Positions 33,367 to 43,398 of a stretch of DNA of 64,000 bases are shown here, piece by piece. The stretch covers positions 2,282,501 to 2,346,500 of the forward strand of contig NZ_CP087588.1 in assembly GCF_020985305.1 (NCBI RefSeq), read 5' to 3'. This DNA comes from Croceicoccus sp. Ery15. Its GTDB lineage: Bacteria; Pseudomonadota; Alphaproteobacteria; Sphingomonadales; Sphingomonadaceae. The notes under the pieces are model-generated. The model was given only the letters and a program-made list of their open reading frames with translations, made no database searches and was not told where the DNA came from. Within the stretch, counting starts at the first letter, position 1. The number at the start of each line of letters is the position of its first letter. The position numbers were made by a program, and so were the translations under genes.

Positions 33367-34719
33367 ATGTTTCTGGAGAAGATCAAAACCCCCGGTCTCT
33401 CGCACCTCTCGTATATCATCGGCTCGGGCGGGCAGGCGGCGGTCATCGATCCGCGCCGGGACTGCGAGGTCTATGTCGAAAAGGCCCGGGCCGAAGGGCT
33501 GGAGATCACGCATATCTTCGAAACCCATCGCAATGAGGATCTGCTCAGCGGCTCGCCGATTTTGGCCGATTTGACAGGAGCCACGGTCTATCACGGGCCC
33601 AACGCGGCAGGCGAGATCGTTTTTGCCAATACCGCACGCGAGGGCGATTGTTTCGAGCTGGGTCAATTGCGGATCGAGGTGCTTGAAACACCTGGACACA
33701 CCGACGATCATCTCGCTTTCGTCATCCATGACAGCGAATATTGCGAGGGACCGGTCGGCGTCTTTACCGGCGATGCGCTGTTCGTCGGCGATGTCGGGCG
33801 CACCGACTTCTATCCCGAGCGCAAGGAAGAAGTCGCGGGCCTTTTGTTCGATTCCCTGCAGAAACTTTGCGGCCTCGGCGATCAGGCGATTATCTACCCG
33901 GCGCATGGTGCGGGCTCGGTCTGCGGGTCGGGAATGGCGGACCGGGAATTCTCGACAATCGGCCACGAGCGATGCAACAACCCGCGACTGCGCATCTCCG
34001 ACCGCGACGAGTTCATCAAGGCGAAGGTGGCAGAACACCACTACCAGCCGCCCTATTTCCGGCTGATGGAGCGGCTCAACCTCGAAGGGTCCGATGCCGC
34101 GCCGCGGATTATGCGGCCAAGGCGTCTGGGGCTGGAAGACCTTAGCAAGAGCGGCGCTGATCACCTGGTCGATGTGCGCGAGCCGCTCGCCTACGCTGCC
34201 GGCCATCTGCCGGGTGCCATGTGCCTTCCGGTGGGAATGATACCGGCCTTTGCCGGATGGTTCCTCGGTGAAGGCGACAGGATCGCGCTCGTCGCTTCCC
34301 AGGAAGACCAGCTAGCCCACGTCACGGCCCATCTGGTGCGCATCGGTCTCGATAATGTTGTCGGCGGCTATGTCGGCGTGGTTCCGGCCGCTGCTCAGGG
34401 CAAAGCGATGCGCAACATTCCCATGATCGGCACCGAGGAAATCGCGCGCAGGCTCAATCAGGACAGCCGTGAATGGACTTTGCTCGACGTGCGCGACGCG
34501 GACGAACGACAGGAAGCAAGCATCGACGGCTCAGAACATATCTATGTTGGCGAGCTCAACACGCGATGGAAAGAGCTCGACCGCAACCGACACTACACGC
34601 TGATGTGCGCGAGCGGCATGCGGGCGAGCGTTGCCGCAGGCTGGCTGGCGAGCCAGGGCTTCAAGCGCCTCGACATCTATCTCGGCTCCATGGGCGCTTG
34701 GAAGCAGCAAAGCTCGTAG
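33367..34719 (+). CDS. MBL-fold hydrolase fused to two rhodanese domains
   Basis: 450 residues from ATG 33367 (MFLEKIK, with AAGGAAG upstream). The metallo-beta-lactamase domain (about 1-250) has ETHRNEDLLSGS, ETPGHTDDHLAF, FTGDALFVGDVGRTD and YPAHGAGSVCG, a pattern of persulfide-dioxygenase/glyoxalase-II relatives. The first rhodanese domain (about 265-345) lacks the active Cys (VASQEDQ). The second (about 360-450) keeps it in LMCASGMRAS. Expected role is sulfane-sulfur or persulfide handling, useful where copper attacks thiols. Not clearly in an operon. Confidence 0.85.
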   Translation: MFLEKIKTPGLSHLSYIIGSGGQAAVIDPRRDCEVYVEKARAEGLEITHIFETHRNEDLLSGSPILADLTGATVYHGPNAAGEIVFANTAREGDCFELGQLRIEVLETPGHTDDHLAFVIHDSEYCEGPVGVFTGDALFVGDVGRTDFYPERKEEVAGLLFDSLQKLCGLGDQAIIYPAHGAGSVCGSGMADREFSTIGHERCNNPRLRISDRDEFIKAKVAEHHYQPPYFRLMERLNLEGSDAAPRIMRPRRLGLEDLSKSGADHLVDVREPLAYAAGHLPGAMCLPVGMIPAFAGWFLGEGDRIALVASQEDQLAHVTAHLVRIGLDNVVGGYVGVVPAAAQGKAMRNIPMIGTEEIARRLNQDSREWTLLDVRDADERQEASIDGSEHIYVGELNTRWKELDRNRHYTLMCASGMRASVAAGWLASQGFKRLDIYLGSMGAWKQQSS

Positions 34720-35059
34720 ACGATCACCGCGTTCATGTTTCTTTCAATCCCATATTTCCCCGAAGCTCCGCTGCCGGCGAGCCGTGATCTTCCAAAGTCT
34801 CAGGCTTGGCACGCACAGGGTGCATTGGTCGTAATACAGTCGATTGTCGGCCGAGACCGGCTCAGGCTAGAAAATCGCATATCACCAAGGCAATGGTTGC
34901 GCCTCTGTCCGCAGGTACATGCATCCTTGTCGATAAGCCGCAAAGTCTCTAGCCCGTCTTATTCACGGGGTTGGCTACGAAGGGTTGGCGGGAGTGGCAT
35001 AAGCCTCTGATCTGAATTAGGAACTGGGTGTCTACACCGGCCCTGCTGCAGGGCAGAAA
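34720..35059. other. Non-coding stretch leading into the IS1380 element
   Basis: 34720-34948 holds no gene, hairpin or repeat I can support. From 34949 it is the left end of the IS1380-family element up to its transposase start. Confidence 0.5.
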
Positions 35060-36602
35060 ATGCCACAGGCCACACCCGCCATGAACGACGATATCGCAAG
35101 CCCCTTCCGATTCCCAGCGGTCGACCGCAAGAAAGTCACAGCCGCGTTCGACGGTGGTCGGCTCACTTCGGACGGCGGCGTTCTGTTGCTGTCGCAGGCC
35201 GAGCGCGCGATGGGTATCTGCCAGCGGCTTGCGACTTGCATTGCCGATCCGCGCGATCCTGCCCGGGTGATCCATCGCCTCGACGACATCCTGCGTGCCC
35301 GCGTGTTCGCGATCGCCTGCGGCTATGAGGATGCCGACGATCTCGATGCCCTGCGCGACGATCCGGGCTTCCGCCTGGCCCTGGGCAAGCTGCCGGGATC
35401 GGGCGCGGGGCTGGCCAGCCAACCGACGATGAGCCGGTGGGAGAATGCACCGATCACGCGCGAGTTGGCGAAGATGCTGGCCGCGATGATCGACATCTAC
35501 TGCGCCAGCTATCCGGCCCCGCCGGCGGCGGTGACGCTGGATATCGATGATACCTGCGATGTCGTCCATGGCTATCAGCAGTTGTCGTTCTGGAATGGTC
35601 ATCATGGCGAGCGTTGCTTCCTGCCGATCCATGTCTACGACACCGCCACTGGCCGGCCGGTGGCGATGCTGCTGCGCACCGGCAAGACACCGTCTGGTGT
35701 TGAAGCTGCCGGTCACATCCGGCGCCTCGTGCGCCACATCCGCCGGCAATGGCCCGAAACGCACATCACCATCCGCGGCGACGGGCACTATGGGCGGCCC
35801 GAGGTCATGGCCGTCTGCGAGGGTTGCGGCGTCGACTACGTGTTCGGCCTGCCGACCAACGCCGTGCTACGCGCCGATCCCGAAATCGTCGTTGCCGCCG
35901 ATGCCTGTGCGGTCAAACGCGCTCAGCGCCAGTACCCGGTCCTGCGCACCTATGCCGAGACCCGCTACGGGGCCAAAAGCTGGAAGTGCCAGCGCCGCGT
36001 CGTCGCCCGGATCGAGGCCAGTACGATGGGCATGGACATCCGCTATGTCGTCACTTCGCTGACCGAAGGCTCGGCCGAGCACATCTATGATACGCTCTAC
36101 TGCGCGCGCGGTCAGGCCGAAAACCTGATCAAGCTGCACAAGACCCAGCTGGCCAGCGATCGCACCTCGTGCCGCTCTCCCAACGCCAATCAGATGCGCC
36201 TCATCCTGCACACCGCCGCATACTGGCTCCTGTGGCGCATTCAGCAGGAAATCCCCAAGGCAGCCTCGCTCGCGACCGCCGAGTTCGCAACGTTGCGCCT
36301 CAGGCTGCTCAAGGTCGCTGCCCGCGTCATTGAGAGCGCCACTCGCATCCGTGTCGCCTTCGCGTCAGCCTGTCCCGATGCCTCCGTTTTGAAAGCCATC
36401 GCCACCAATCTCAGGCCTGCACCTACTTAGGCGGTGCGGCTGTGCCGCCGAACTCCGAGCTCCATTCCATCAACCTCGAAAAGCCCATTGATCCTGACGC
36501 GGTGAAAAATGCCGTCGAAGACGCTCGCCCGGACTACGCCGCCAACGTCAGATCAAGGCCCATCCACTTCGCTGCTGCGGCCTCATGAATAAACCGGGCT
36601 AG
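34949..36602 (+). mobile_element. IS1380-family element
   Basis: About 1654 bp. The left end CTAGCCCGTCTTATTCA pairs with the reverse complement of the right end, CTAGCCCGGTTTATTCA (15 of 17). The exact outer base is uncertain by 1-2 nt and no clear target duplication is seen. The right end lies 10 nt upstream of the next gene's ATG, so the insertion has replaced that gene's upstream region. Confidence 0.85.
35060..36430 (+). CDS. IS1380-family transposase
   Basis: 456 residues (ATG 35060; ATG 35084 is also possible). DDE transposase with typical blocks: FDGGRLTSDGGVLLLSQAER, LDIDDTCDVVHGYQQLSFWN with the first Asp, ITIRGDGHYGRPEVM with the second, and RGQAENLIKLHKTQLASDRTSC region with Glu (quoted in part: RGQAENLIKLHKTQ). 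Full length and uninterrupted. It mobilises the surrounding element. Confidence 0.92.
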   Translation: MPQATPAMNDDIASPFRFPAVDRKKVTAAFDGGRLTSDGGVLLLSQAERAMGICQRLATCIADPRDPARVIHRLDDILRARVFAIACGYEDADDLDALRDDPGFRLALGKLPGSGAGLASQPTMSRWENAPITRELAKMLAAMIDIYCASYPAPPAAVTLDIDDTCDVVHGYQQLSFWNGHHGERCFLPIHVYDTATGRPVAMLLRTGKTPSGVEAAGHIRRLVRHIRRQWPETHITIRGDGHYGRPEVMAVCEGCGVDYVFGLPTNAVLRADPEIVVAADACAVKRAQRQYPVLRTYAETRYGAKSWKCQRRVVARIEASTMGMDIRYVVTSLTEGSAEHIYDTLYCARGQAENLIKLHKTQLASDRTSCRSPNANQMRLILHTAAYWLLWRIQQEIPKAASLATAEFATLRLRLLKVAARVIESATRIRVAFASACPDASVLKAIATNLRPAPT

Positions 36603-36612
36603 GCTCTCGACG

Positions 36613-36978
36613 ATGGCTCGATTGCGTTCCTTTTTGCTGACAATGCTTTGCATTGGTTTCGTGATCCAATCACCCGTGCAGGCCATGCCAACGCCTCAAT
36701 CGGAGAATATGCTCGCTTCCGATTGTGCTGAAATGATGCACCACTCTGAGGGCGATGAACCAATGCACAGCCATAACGGCAATACTGACGCACCGTGTGA
36801 AGGCATGTCGGCTGATTGTTTGCTTGCAACCAACGCGGTTTCTCCCGTTTGGGTGGGGAGCGATGCGCCTTCGCATGTTGTTAAGCCGTTTTCCGACGGC
36901 CCTGTGTATTTGTCGAACATTACTTCACCTCTGCTCAGTCGCGCTTCTGCGCCCGATTACCCCCCTCCACGAATCTGA
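36613..36978 (+). CDS. Small secreted protein ahead of the cus operon
   Basis: 121 residues. A signal peptide (about 1-24, ending VQA) is followed by a short chain with Cys, Met and His: DCAEMMHHSEGDEPMHSHNG, APCEGMSADCLL. It resembles the DUF2946-like small proteins found upstream of copper RND pumps, but I am not sure of the family. The ATG is 10 nt after the IS1380 end, so no native promoter or normal RBS remains (CTCTCGACG only). 112 nt separate it from cusC. Confidence 0.62.
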   Translation: MARLRSFLLTMLCIGFVIQSPVQAMPTPQSENMLASDCAEMMHHSEGDEPMHSHNGNTDAPCEGMSADCLLATNAVSPVWVGSDAPSHVVKPFSDGPVYLSNITSPLLSRASAPDYPPPRI

Positions 36979-37090
36979 CTTGATTGCATAACCTGAAGGC
37001 GAATTGCGCCTTCTGAATGCGTGGTCTTGACGCTGCAATGCACCGCCATTGCCGCCGGACCTCGGCACGCAAATCGAGTGAGAAATTCCC

Positions 37091-38326
37091 ATGAAATGGT
37101 CCATAGGCGGTATCCTTGCCGCCGCGCTGATGCAGGCGCAGGTCGTACTCGCGCAGCCGGTTGGCTATGAAGAAGCCTTGCGGGCAGCGCGCGAGGATCA
37201 GCCGCTGCTCCAGGCCGCGCAATTGCGTATCGATGGGACGCGAGATGTCTCGGATGCCGCAGATGAGCTGCCCGATCCTATCTTGCGTGGCGGGATTGCA
37301 AACCTGCCAATTACCGGGCCTGTGGCGATCGAGTTTGATCGCCAGCTTCCAACGCAGATTGCTGTTGGCATTGAGCAACCAATCCCAAACCTTGCAAAGC
37401 GCCGAGCGCGTCGAGGTGTGGCGAACTCAGATGTAGCCATCGCGCAAATGCGATTTGGGGTTGCGCAGCAACGGATCGACATCGCCACATCAGCGGCTTG
37501 GATCGACTTGTACTATGCCGAACAGAAGCTCGCCTTCGCCCATACGGCTCTCAGCGATCTGCGCAGGCTACAGCCGGTGGCAAACAGCGCTGTTGCATCC
37601 GGATCGGCCCGTCCTGCTGAAAGCCTCGCCATTCGCCGCGAGCTTCTGGTCATCGAAGATGCGATCACGCGAATAGAAGCCGAACGCGACGCTGCACGCG
37701 CTATGCTGGCCAGCTACGTTCGAACAGACAGTCCTACCATCGCGGGTGATGCGCCAGCAGCCAATGTCGACAGCGGCAGCCTCGAGCAAGCTCTGGACCT
37801 TAACCCCGTCATCCGTCTTGCCGATGCGGCCACCGGACGCGCAGAAGCGAACGCCGACCTCGCGCGCGCCGACTTGCGCCCCGACTTCGGAGTGAGCGTA
37901 AACTATGGCCGACGCGACCCTGCCTTCGGAGACGCATTCTCTGTCATGGGATCGGTTACCCTGCCCATCTTCACCGATCAACGTCAAAGGCCGCGCATTC
38001 GCGCCGCCGAGGCAGAAGCTGCTGCGGCGCAGGCAGAGCGCGATGATCGCTTGCGCGCGCTGCGTGTGCAATTCGAATCCGATCTCGCCTCATGGCGCAG
38101 TGCGAAGCGCCAATGGGAACGCGCCCGCGATGAATTGCTGCCGCTGGCCCGGCAAAGGGTTGAACTGGAAACGGCGAGCTTTGCTGCCGGAAACGCAGAC
38201 CTGATCGATGTGATTGCAGCAAAGGCGGATCTGGCCTTGCTCGATCTTGAAATCTTTGAACGCGAAGCCGCGACCGTGGAATGGGCCGAGATGCTTCGCT
38301 TGACCTACGGGGAGCAGCAGCCATGA
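37091..38326 (+). CDS. cusC: CusC-like outer-membrane efflux protein (TolC family)
   Basis: 411 residues. A signal peptide (about 1-21, ending LAQ) precedes two OEP repeats of long coiled-coil helices with beta-barrel segments. Typical stretches are GIEQPIPNLAKRRARR in the first half and GSVTLPIFTDQRQRPRIRAA in the second. It forms the outer-membrane tunnel of a tripartite efflux pump. Stop overlaps the cusB start by 4 nt. It is somewhat short against E. coli CusC and has no lipobox. Confidence 0.88.
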   Translation: MKWSIGGILAAALMQAQVVLAQPVGYEEALRAAREDQPLLQAAQLRIDGTRDVSDAADELPDPILRGGIANLPITGPVAIEFDRQLPTQIAVGIEQPIPNLAKRRARRGVANSDVAIAQMRFGVAQQRIDIATSAAWIDLYYAEQKLAFAHTALSDLRRLQPVANSAVASGSARPAESLAIRRELLVIEDAITRIEAERDAARAMLASYVRTDSPTIAGDAPAANVDSGSLEQALDLNPVIRLADAATGRAEANADLARADLRPDFGVSVNYGRRDPAFGDAFSVMGSVTLPIFTDQRQRPRIRAAEAEAAAAQAERDDRLRALRVQFESDLASWRSAKRQWERARDELLPLARQRVELETASFAAGNADLIDVIAAKADLALLDLEIFEREAATVEWAEMLRLTYGEQQP

Positions 38327-39816
38327 GCGATACAGTCGACAGCTCCGGCCCTTCAAAGCGAACCTATGCAATCATCGCGGCCGTCGCGCTTGTCAGCCTC
38401 GGCGCTGGATACGCGCTCTCGCTCGTAGGAGATGAGGGCGAGGGTGGGATGTCGGGCTCCTCCGAGACGGAGTGCGAAGAGGTGCTCTACTGGTACGATC
38501 CGATGGTTCCCGGACAGCGCTTTGACGAGCCTGGCAAGTCGCCCTTCATGGACATGATGCTGGTACCCAAATGCGCGGGAGAAGCCGCCGAAGCGGGCGT
38601 CCGGATTGATCCGGGCCTTGTCCAGAATTTCGGCATTCGCACCGCAGCGGCCGAGTTCGGAGTTCTCGAGCCGGAAATCACCGTGACGGGTGTCCTGGCA
38701 TACAACAGCCGGGATGTTGCCATCGTCCAGCCAAGAGCGGGCGGTTATGTCCAACGCACCTATGGCCTTGCGCAGGACGATGTCGTGCGTCGCGGCGCTC
38801 CGATCGTCGATATCTTGGTCCCTGATTGGGGCGGCGCGCAGCGCGAGTACATTGCCGTGCTCGATACCGGCGATCAGGCACTTGCAGACGCGATGCGGCA
38901 GCGCATGCGCCTGCTCGGCATGACCGATGCGATGATCGCGTCGGTCGAACGCACCCGCCGCGTCCAGAACACGTTTACAGTCACCGCACCGGTGGGCGGC
39001 GCTGTAACAGTGCTGGGGGTGCGTCCAGGCATGACCGTGACGGAAGGCCAGACACTCGCGGAGATTACAGGCTTCTCGCCGATATGGCTGGAAGCTTCGG
39101 TTCCTGAAGTCCAGGCCGTAAATATCCGGCAGGGCCAACCCATCAGTGCGACCCTGGCAGCGTATCCTGATGAGCGATTTGCGGGACGAATTGTTGCCAT
39201 CCTTCCTAGCGCCGATGCCGCGAGCCGAACCATCACCGTCCGGGCTGAGCTGCCGAACCCACGCGGCAGGTTGAAGCCAGGGATGTTTGCGCAGGTGTCG
39301 CTTTCACCCGACACACGGCGAGCCTTGCTGGTACCGTCGGAGGCGGTCATTCGAACCGGCCGCCGCAATCTTGTGATGCTCAAGCAGGATGAAGGCGCCT
39401 TTCTTCCAGCCGAGGTCGAAATCGGACGCGAGGCGAATGGCAGGACTGAGATCCTGGCAGGCCTTGCCGAAGGCGAAGAGGTCGTCACTTCCGGGCAGTT
39501 CCTGATCGACTCCGAGGCGAGTTTGGCCGGGATCGATATCAGGTCGATCGACGGAACCATGAGCATGGCATCCGATGGCTCAGCAAAGATGAGGACGTAC
39601 ACCGCCACGGGAAGAGTGACGAAAATCGCTGGTGCTTCGATCACTCTCAATCACGCGCCGGTTCCCGCCCTCGAATGGCCAAGCATGGTCATGCCCTTCG
39701 CCCTCGCCGACGCCGCTCTAGTTGACGGTATTGAACCGGGCGATACTGTCGAGTTCACCTTCTCGCAGCACGACACCGGTCCGCGCATCGAGTCTATCAG
39801 GAAGACCGAGCGATGA
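38323..39816 (+). CDS. cusB: CusB-like periplasmic adaptor with metal-binding ends
   Basis: 497 residues from ATG 38323. An N-terminal membrane anchor (about 14-34) is followed by a heavy-metal-binding domain (about 51-84: [20 protein letters not shown] and [10 protein letters not shown]). The membrane-fusion core has lipoyl/barrel motifs ([28 protein letters not shown]). A CusF-like domain (about 425-497) with [15 protein letters not shown] closes the protein; its His, Trp and two Met are the Cu(I) ligands of CusF. It links CusA and CusC and passes metal on. It overlaps both neighbours by 4 nt. Confidence 0.9.
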   Translation: MSDTVDSSGPSKRTYAIIAAVALVSLGAGYALSLVGDEGEGGMSGSSETECEEVLYWYDPMVPGQRFDEPGKSPFMDMMLVPKCAGEAAEAGVRIDPGLVQNFGIRTAAAEFGVLEPEITVTGVLAYNSRDVAIVQPRAGGYVQRTYGLAQDDVVRRGAPIVDILVPDWGGAQREYIAVLDTGDQALADAMRQRMRLLGMTDAMIASVERTRRVQNTFTVTAPVGGAVTVLGVRPGMTVTEGQTLAEITGFSPIWLEASVPEVQAVNIRQGQPISATLAAYPDERFAGRIVAILPSADAASRTITVRAELPNPRGRLKPGMFAQVSLSPDTRRALLVPSEAVIRTGRRNLVMLKQDEGAFLPAEVEIGREANGRTEILAGLAEGEEVVTSGQFLIDSEASLAGIDIRSIDGTMSMASDGSAKMRTYTATGRVTKIAGASITLNHAPVPALEWPSMVMPFALADAALVDGIEPGDTVEFTFSQHDTGPRIESIRKTER

Positions 39817-42800
39817 TAGCGCGCATAATCGATGCATCGATCGCCAATCGGTTTTTCATCATTCTGGCGGCCATCGCGGTTACGCTCGCTGGCTTCTGGG
39901 CGGTGCGCGCAACGCCTGTCGATGCGATCCCCGATCTGTCTGATGTGCAGGTCGTGGTGCGGTCGAACTATCCTGGGCAAGCTCCGCGCATCGTTGAGGA
40001 TCAGGTCACATACCCGCTTGCAACGACGATGCTCTCGGTGCCGGGCGCGGAAACTGTGCGCGGCTATTCGATGTTCGGCGACAGCTTCGTCTATGTGATC
40101 TTCGAGGATGGGACCGACCTCTACTGGGCGCGCTCGCGCGTGCTTGAATATCTCAACCAGGTGCAAAACGAATTGCCCGACGGAGTGACCAGCTCGCTCG
40201 GGCCGGACGCGACGGGCGTTGGCTGGATTTACGAATATGCGCTGGTTGACCGAACGGGGAACAGCGATCTCGCTGACCTTCGGAGCCTTCAGGACTGGTT
40301 CCTGCGTTTTGAGCTCCAGACTATTCCGGGCATAGCCGAGGTCGCCAGCGTCGGCGGCATGGTCAAGCAGTACCAGGTCGTGCTGGAACCCTACCGGATG
40401 GCTTCGCTTGGCGTCACTTACAGCGATGTCGTGCGTGCCATCCAGGCCTCCAATCAGGAAGCTGGAGGATCGGTTGTCGAAATGGGCGAGGCCGAGTTTA
40501 TGGTCCGCGCATCAGGCTATCTCACGTCTCTCGACGACTTCAGGCAGATTCCGCTGAAATCGGTCGGTAACGGTATCCCCGTCACCTTGTCCGATGTCGC
40601 CACGATCCAGCTTGGGCCCGAAATGAGGCGCGGTATCGCCGAGCTCAATGGGGAAGGCGAGGTCGCGGGAGGTATTGTCGTGCTTAGACAGGGCGAGGAT
40701 GCGCGGGCAACCATCGCGGCTGTCGAAGAGAAGCTCGACGTGCTCCAAGCTAGTCTTCCCGAAGGGGTCGAGATTGTCACGACCTATGATCGTTCGAAGC
40801 TGATCGACGCATCGATCGAAAACCTGACCGGCAAACTCATCGCCGAATTCATCATCGTTGCGATCGTATGCGCGTTATTCCTGTGGCACGTGAGATCGGC
40901 TTTCGTGGCCATCGTCACGCTCCCGCTAGGGGTTCTGGCCGCCTTTATCGTGATGCGTTTTCAGGGAGTCGATGCCAACATCATGTCCTTGGGCGGCATC
41001 GCCATCGCAATCGGCGCGATGGTCGACGCCGCCATCGTTATGATCGAGAACGCCCACAAGCATATCGAGCATTGGGAAGCGGATCATCCCGACGAGGAGA
41101 TGTCCAGCGGCGAGCGCTGGAAGCTGATTGCGGAGGCGTCGAAAGAGGTGGGGCCAGCGCTCTTCTTCAGCCTTCTCATCATCACGCTCTCGTTCCTCCC
41201 GGTTTTTACTTTGCAGGCCCAGGAAGGGCGGCTCTTTTCGCCGCTGGCCTTTACCAAGACCTATGCGATGGCGGCGGCAGCGATACTGTCGGTGACACTG
41301 GTTCCTGTACTCATGGGCTGGCTGATCCGCGGCAAGATACCCAAGGAGGATACCAACCTCCTCAATCGTGTCCTGACCAAGGCCTACCGGCCCGGTCTCG
41401 ATTGGGTGCTCAGCCGACCCAAGACCACTCTCGTCGTGGCAGGCCTCGTATTCCTGACAACGCTGGTCCCGTTCACCCGTCTGGGAGGGGAATTCCTGCC
41501 GCCGCTCGACGAAGGCGATCTCCTCTACATGCCGAGCGCTCTGCCTGGCCTGTCTCCTGGTGAAGCGTCCGCATTGCTTCAGCGGACCGACCGCCTGATC
41601 AAATCCGTGCCCGAAGTCGATACCGTGTTCGGGAAAGCGGGGCGGGCTGATACAGCGACCGACCCTGCGCCGCTCACGATGTTCGAAACAACGATCCGCT
41701 TCAAGCCGCGCGAGGAGTGGCGGCCGGGAATGACGCCAGAGAAGCTCGTCGAGGAGCTTGATCGTGCAGTGCAGGTGCCGGGACTCGCCAATGTCTGGGT
41801 GCCACCGATCCGCAACCGCATCGACATGCTCGCGACCGGTATCAAGAGCCCGATCGGCGTGAAAGTATCCGGCGAGGACCTTGCTGAGATCGAGCGCGTG
41901 GCGTTGCAGGTCGAGAACGTTGCCAAGCAGGTTCCCGGAGTCAGTTCCGCTTTGGCAGAGCGTCTTTCGGGAGGCCGCTATGTCGACGTGGACATCGACC
42001 GGGTCGCTGCGGCGCGTTTCGGATTGAACATCGCCGATGTTCAGCAGATTGTGTCAGGCGCGATCGGCGGGGCAAATATCGGCAGAACGGTCGAAGGACT
42101 GGCGCGATATCCCATCAATGGGCGCTATCCGCGCGAGATCCGCGACAGCCTCGCAGAACTGCGCGCGCTGCCTTTGCTAACCCCCTCTGGCCAGCAAATC
42201 ACGCTTGGGACCGTAGCGCAGGTGAGCATCAGCGACGGTCCGCCGATGCTCAAGAATGAGCAAGGCCGTCTCATCAGCGTGGTCTATGTCGATACGCGCG
42301 GGCGCGATCTTACTTCGGTCGTAAGTGATCTTCAGGCGGCAGTGTCAGACGGCGTCGATCTGCCTGCCGGTGTGAGCATCTCTTACGCGGGCCAGTTTGA
42401 ATATCTCACCCGCGCCAATGAGCGGTTGCAGGTCGTCGTTCCCGCGACGCTCGGCATCATTTTCGTTTTGCTCTATCTGATCTTCCGCCGCTTCGACGAA
42501 GCGCTACTTGTTATGGGCACGCTGCCCTTCGCCCTGACCGGCGGCTTCTGGCTGCTTTATCTGATGGGCTACAACCAGTCTGTTGCGACATCGGTGGGTT
42601 TTATTGCGCTTGCCGGTGTGTCTGCCGAGTTCGGCGTCATCATGCTGATCTACCTCAAGTCTGCGCTGGCCCGGCGCAGTGGTGCCCTCGATGCGGACGG
42701 TGTGGGCGAAGCCATCAGGGAGGGCGCACTCCTACGCGTCCGGCCCAAGGCGATGACCGTGGCCGTTATTCTGGCCGGTCTCTTCCCGATCCTGATTGGA

Positions 42801-42980
42801 ACCGGCGCAGGTTCGGAAGTCATGAGCCGCATCGCCGCACCGATGGTGGGCGGCATGATCACCGCCCCGCTGCTTTCCATGTTCGTTATCCCCGCCGCAT
42901 ATTTGTTGATGCGGCGCCCCCGGCCCGAACGGCCAACCCAACCCCAAGGAGAAGAAGAATGCGAACCACAACCCTCATAA
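39813..42980 (+). CDS. cusA: CusA-like heavy-metal RND efflux pump
   Basis: 1055 residues, full length for HME-RND pumps. Twelve membrane helices and two large periplasmic loops. Signatures include [20 protein letters not shown], the helix-4 proton-relay stretch [20 protein letters not shown] with its acidic residues, [20 protein letters not shown], and [18 protein letters not shown]. It exports Cu(I)/Ag(I) from periplasm or cytoplasm by proton antiport. Start overlaps cusB; the cusF gene begins inside its last 22 nt. Confidence 0.95.
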   Translation: MIARIIDASIANRFFIILAAIAVTLAGFWAVRATPVDAIPDLSDVQVVVRSNYPGQAPRIVEDQVTYPLATTMLSVPGAETVRGYSMFGDSFVYVIFEDGTDLYWARSRVLEYLNQVQNELPDGVTSSLGPDATGVGWIYEYALVDRTGNSDLADLRSLQDWFLRFELQTIPGIAEVASVGGMVKQYQVVLEPYRMASLGVTYSDVVRAIQASNQEAGGSVVEMGEAEFMVRASGYLTSLDDFRQIPLKSVGNGIPVTLSDVATIQLGPEMRRGIAELNGEGEVAGGIVVLRQGEDARATIAAVEEKLDVLQASLPEGVEIVTTYDRSKLIDASIENLTGKLIAEFIIVAIVCALFLWHVRSAFVAIVTLPLGVLAAFIVMRFQGVDANIMSLGGIAIAIGAMVDAAIVMIENAHKHIEHWEADHPDEEMSSGERWKLIAEASKEVGPALFFSLLIITLSFLPVFTLQAQEGRLFSPLAFTKTYAMAAAAILSVTLVPVLMGWLIRGKIPKEDTNLLNRVLTKAYRPGLDWVLSRPKTTLVVAGLVFLTTLVPFTRLGGEFLPPLDEGDLLYMPSALPGLSPGEASALLQRTDRLIKSVPEVDTVFGKAGRADTATDPAPLTMFETTIRFKPREEWRPGMTPEKLVEELDRAVQVPGLANVWVPPIRNRIDMLATGIKSPIGVKVSGEDLAEIERVALQVENVAKQVPGVSSALAERLSGGRYVDVDIDRVAAARFGLNIADVQQIVSGAIGGANIGRTVEGLARYPINGRYPREIRDSLAELRALPLLTPSGQQITLGTVAQVSISDGPPMLKNEQGRLISVVYVDTRGRDLTSVVSDLQAAVSDGVDLPAGVSISYAGQFEYLTRANERLQVVVPATLGIIFVLLYLIFRRFDEALLVMGTLPFALTGGFWLLYLMGYNQSVATSVGFIALAGVSAEFGVIMLIYLKSALARRSGALDADGVGEAIREGALLRVRPKAMTVAVILAGLFPILIGTGAGSEVMSRIAAPMVGGMITAPLLSMFVIPAAYLLMRRPRPERPTQPQGEEECEPQPS

Positions 42981-43342
42981 CCCTATTGGCCGCGCCGCTG
43001 GCGCTGGCGGCCTGCGATTCTGGCCAGGACACTGCCGAGATGGAGGACATGCCGATGGCTGAAGATGCAATGATGATGGACGGCCAGGATATGCCAATGA
43101 CGGACACTGGCAACGCAATGCAGTCCGCGAGTGCGCAAGGCACCGTCACCGCCATCGACGCCGAAGCGGGTACGATCACCGTCGACCACGGCCCGGTCCC
43201 CGCAATCGAATGGCCGGCGATGACCATGGCGTTCGAAGCCGATGAGCAACTGCGCAGCGAAGTAAGCGTCGGTGAGGGCATTGCCTTTGAATTTCGTACT
43301 GGTTCTGAAGGCAGTGTGATCACGTCGATCACGAAGGAATAA
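42959..43342 (+). CDS. cusF: CusF-like periplasmic copper chaperone, lipoprotein
   Basis: 127 residues. The signal ends in LALAAC (lipobox, Cys19). A Met/Asp-rich linker follows ([20 protein letters not shown]), then the CusF domain with [17 protein letters not shown]: the His, Trp and two Met Cu(I) ligands are present. CusF hands copper to CusB/CusA. It starts 22 nt before the cusA stop. The lipid anchor differs from the soluble E. coli protein. A second CusF domain sits on CusB. Confidence 0.9.
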   Translation: MRTTTLITLLAAPLALAACDSGQDTAEMEDMPMAEDAMMMDGQDMPMTDTGNAMQSASAQGTVTAIDAEAGTITVDHGPVPAIEWPAMTMAFEADEQLRSEVSVGEGIAFEFRTGSEGSVITSITKE

Positions 43343-43398
43343 ATCGGTCGGGTGGTGCCAGGCAAATCTGGCGCCGCCCATCGCGAAACAGGAGGAGC

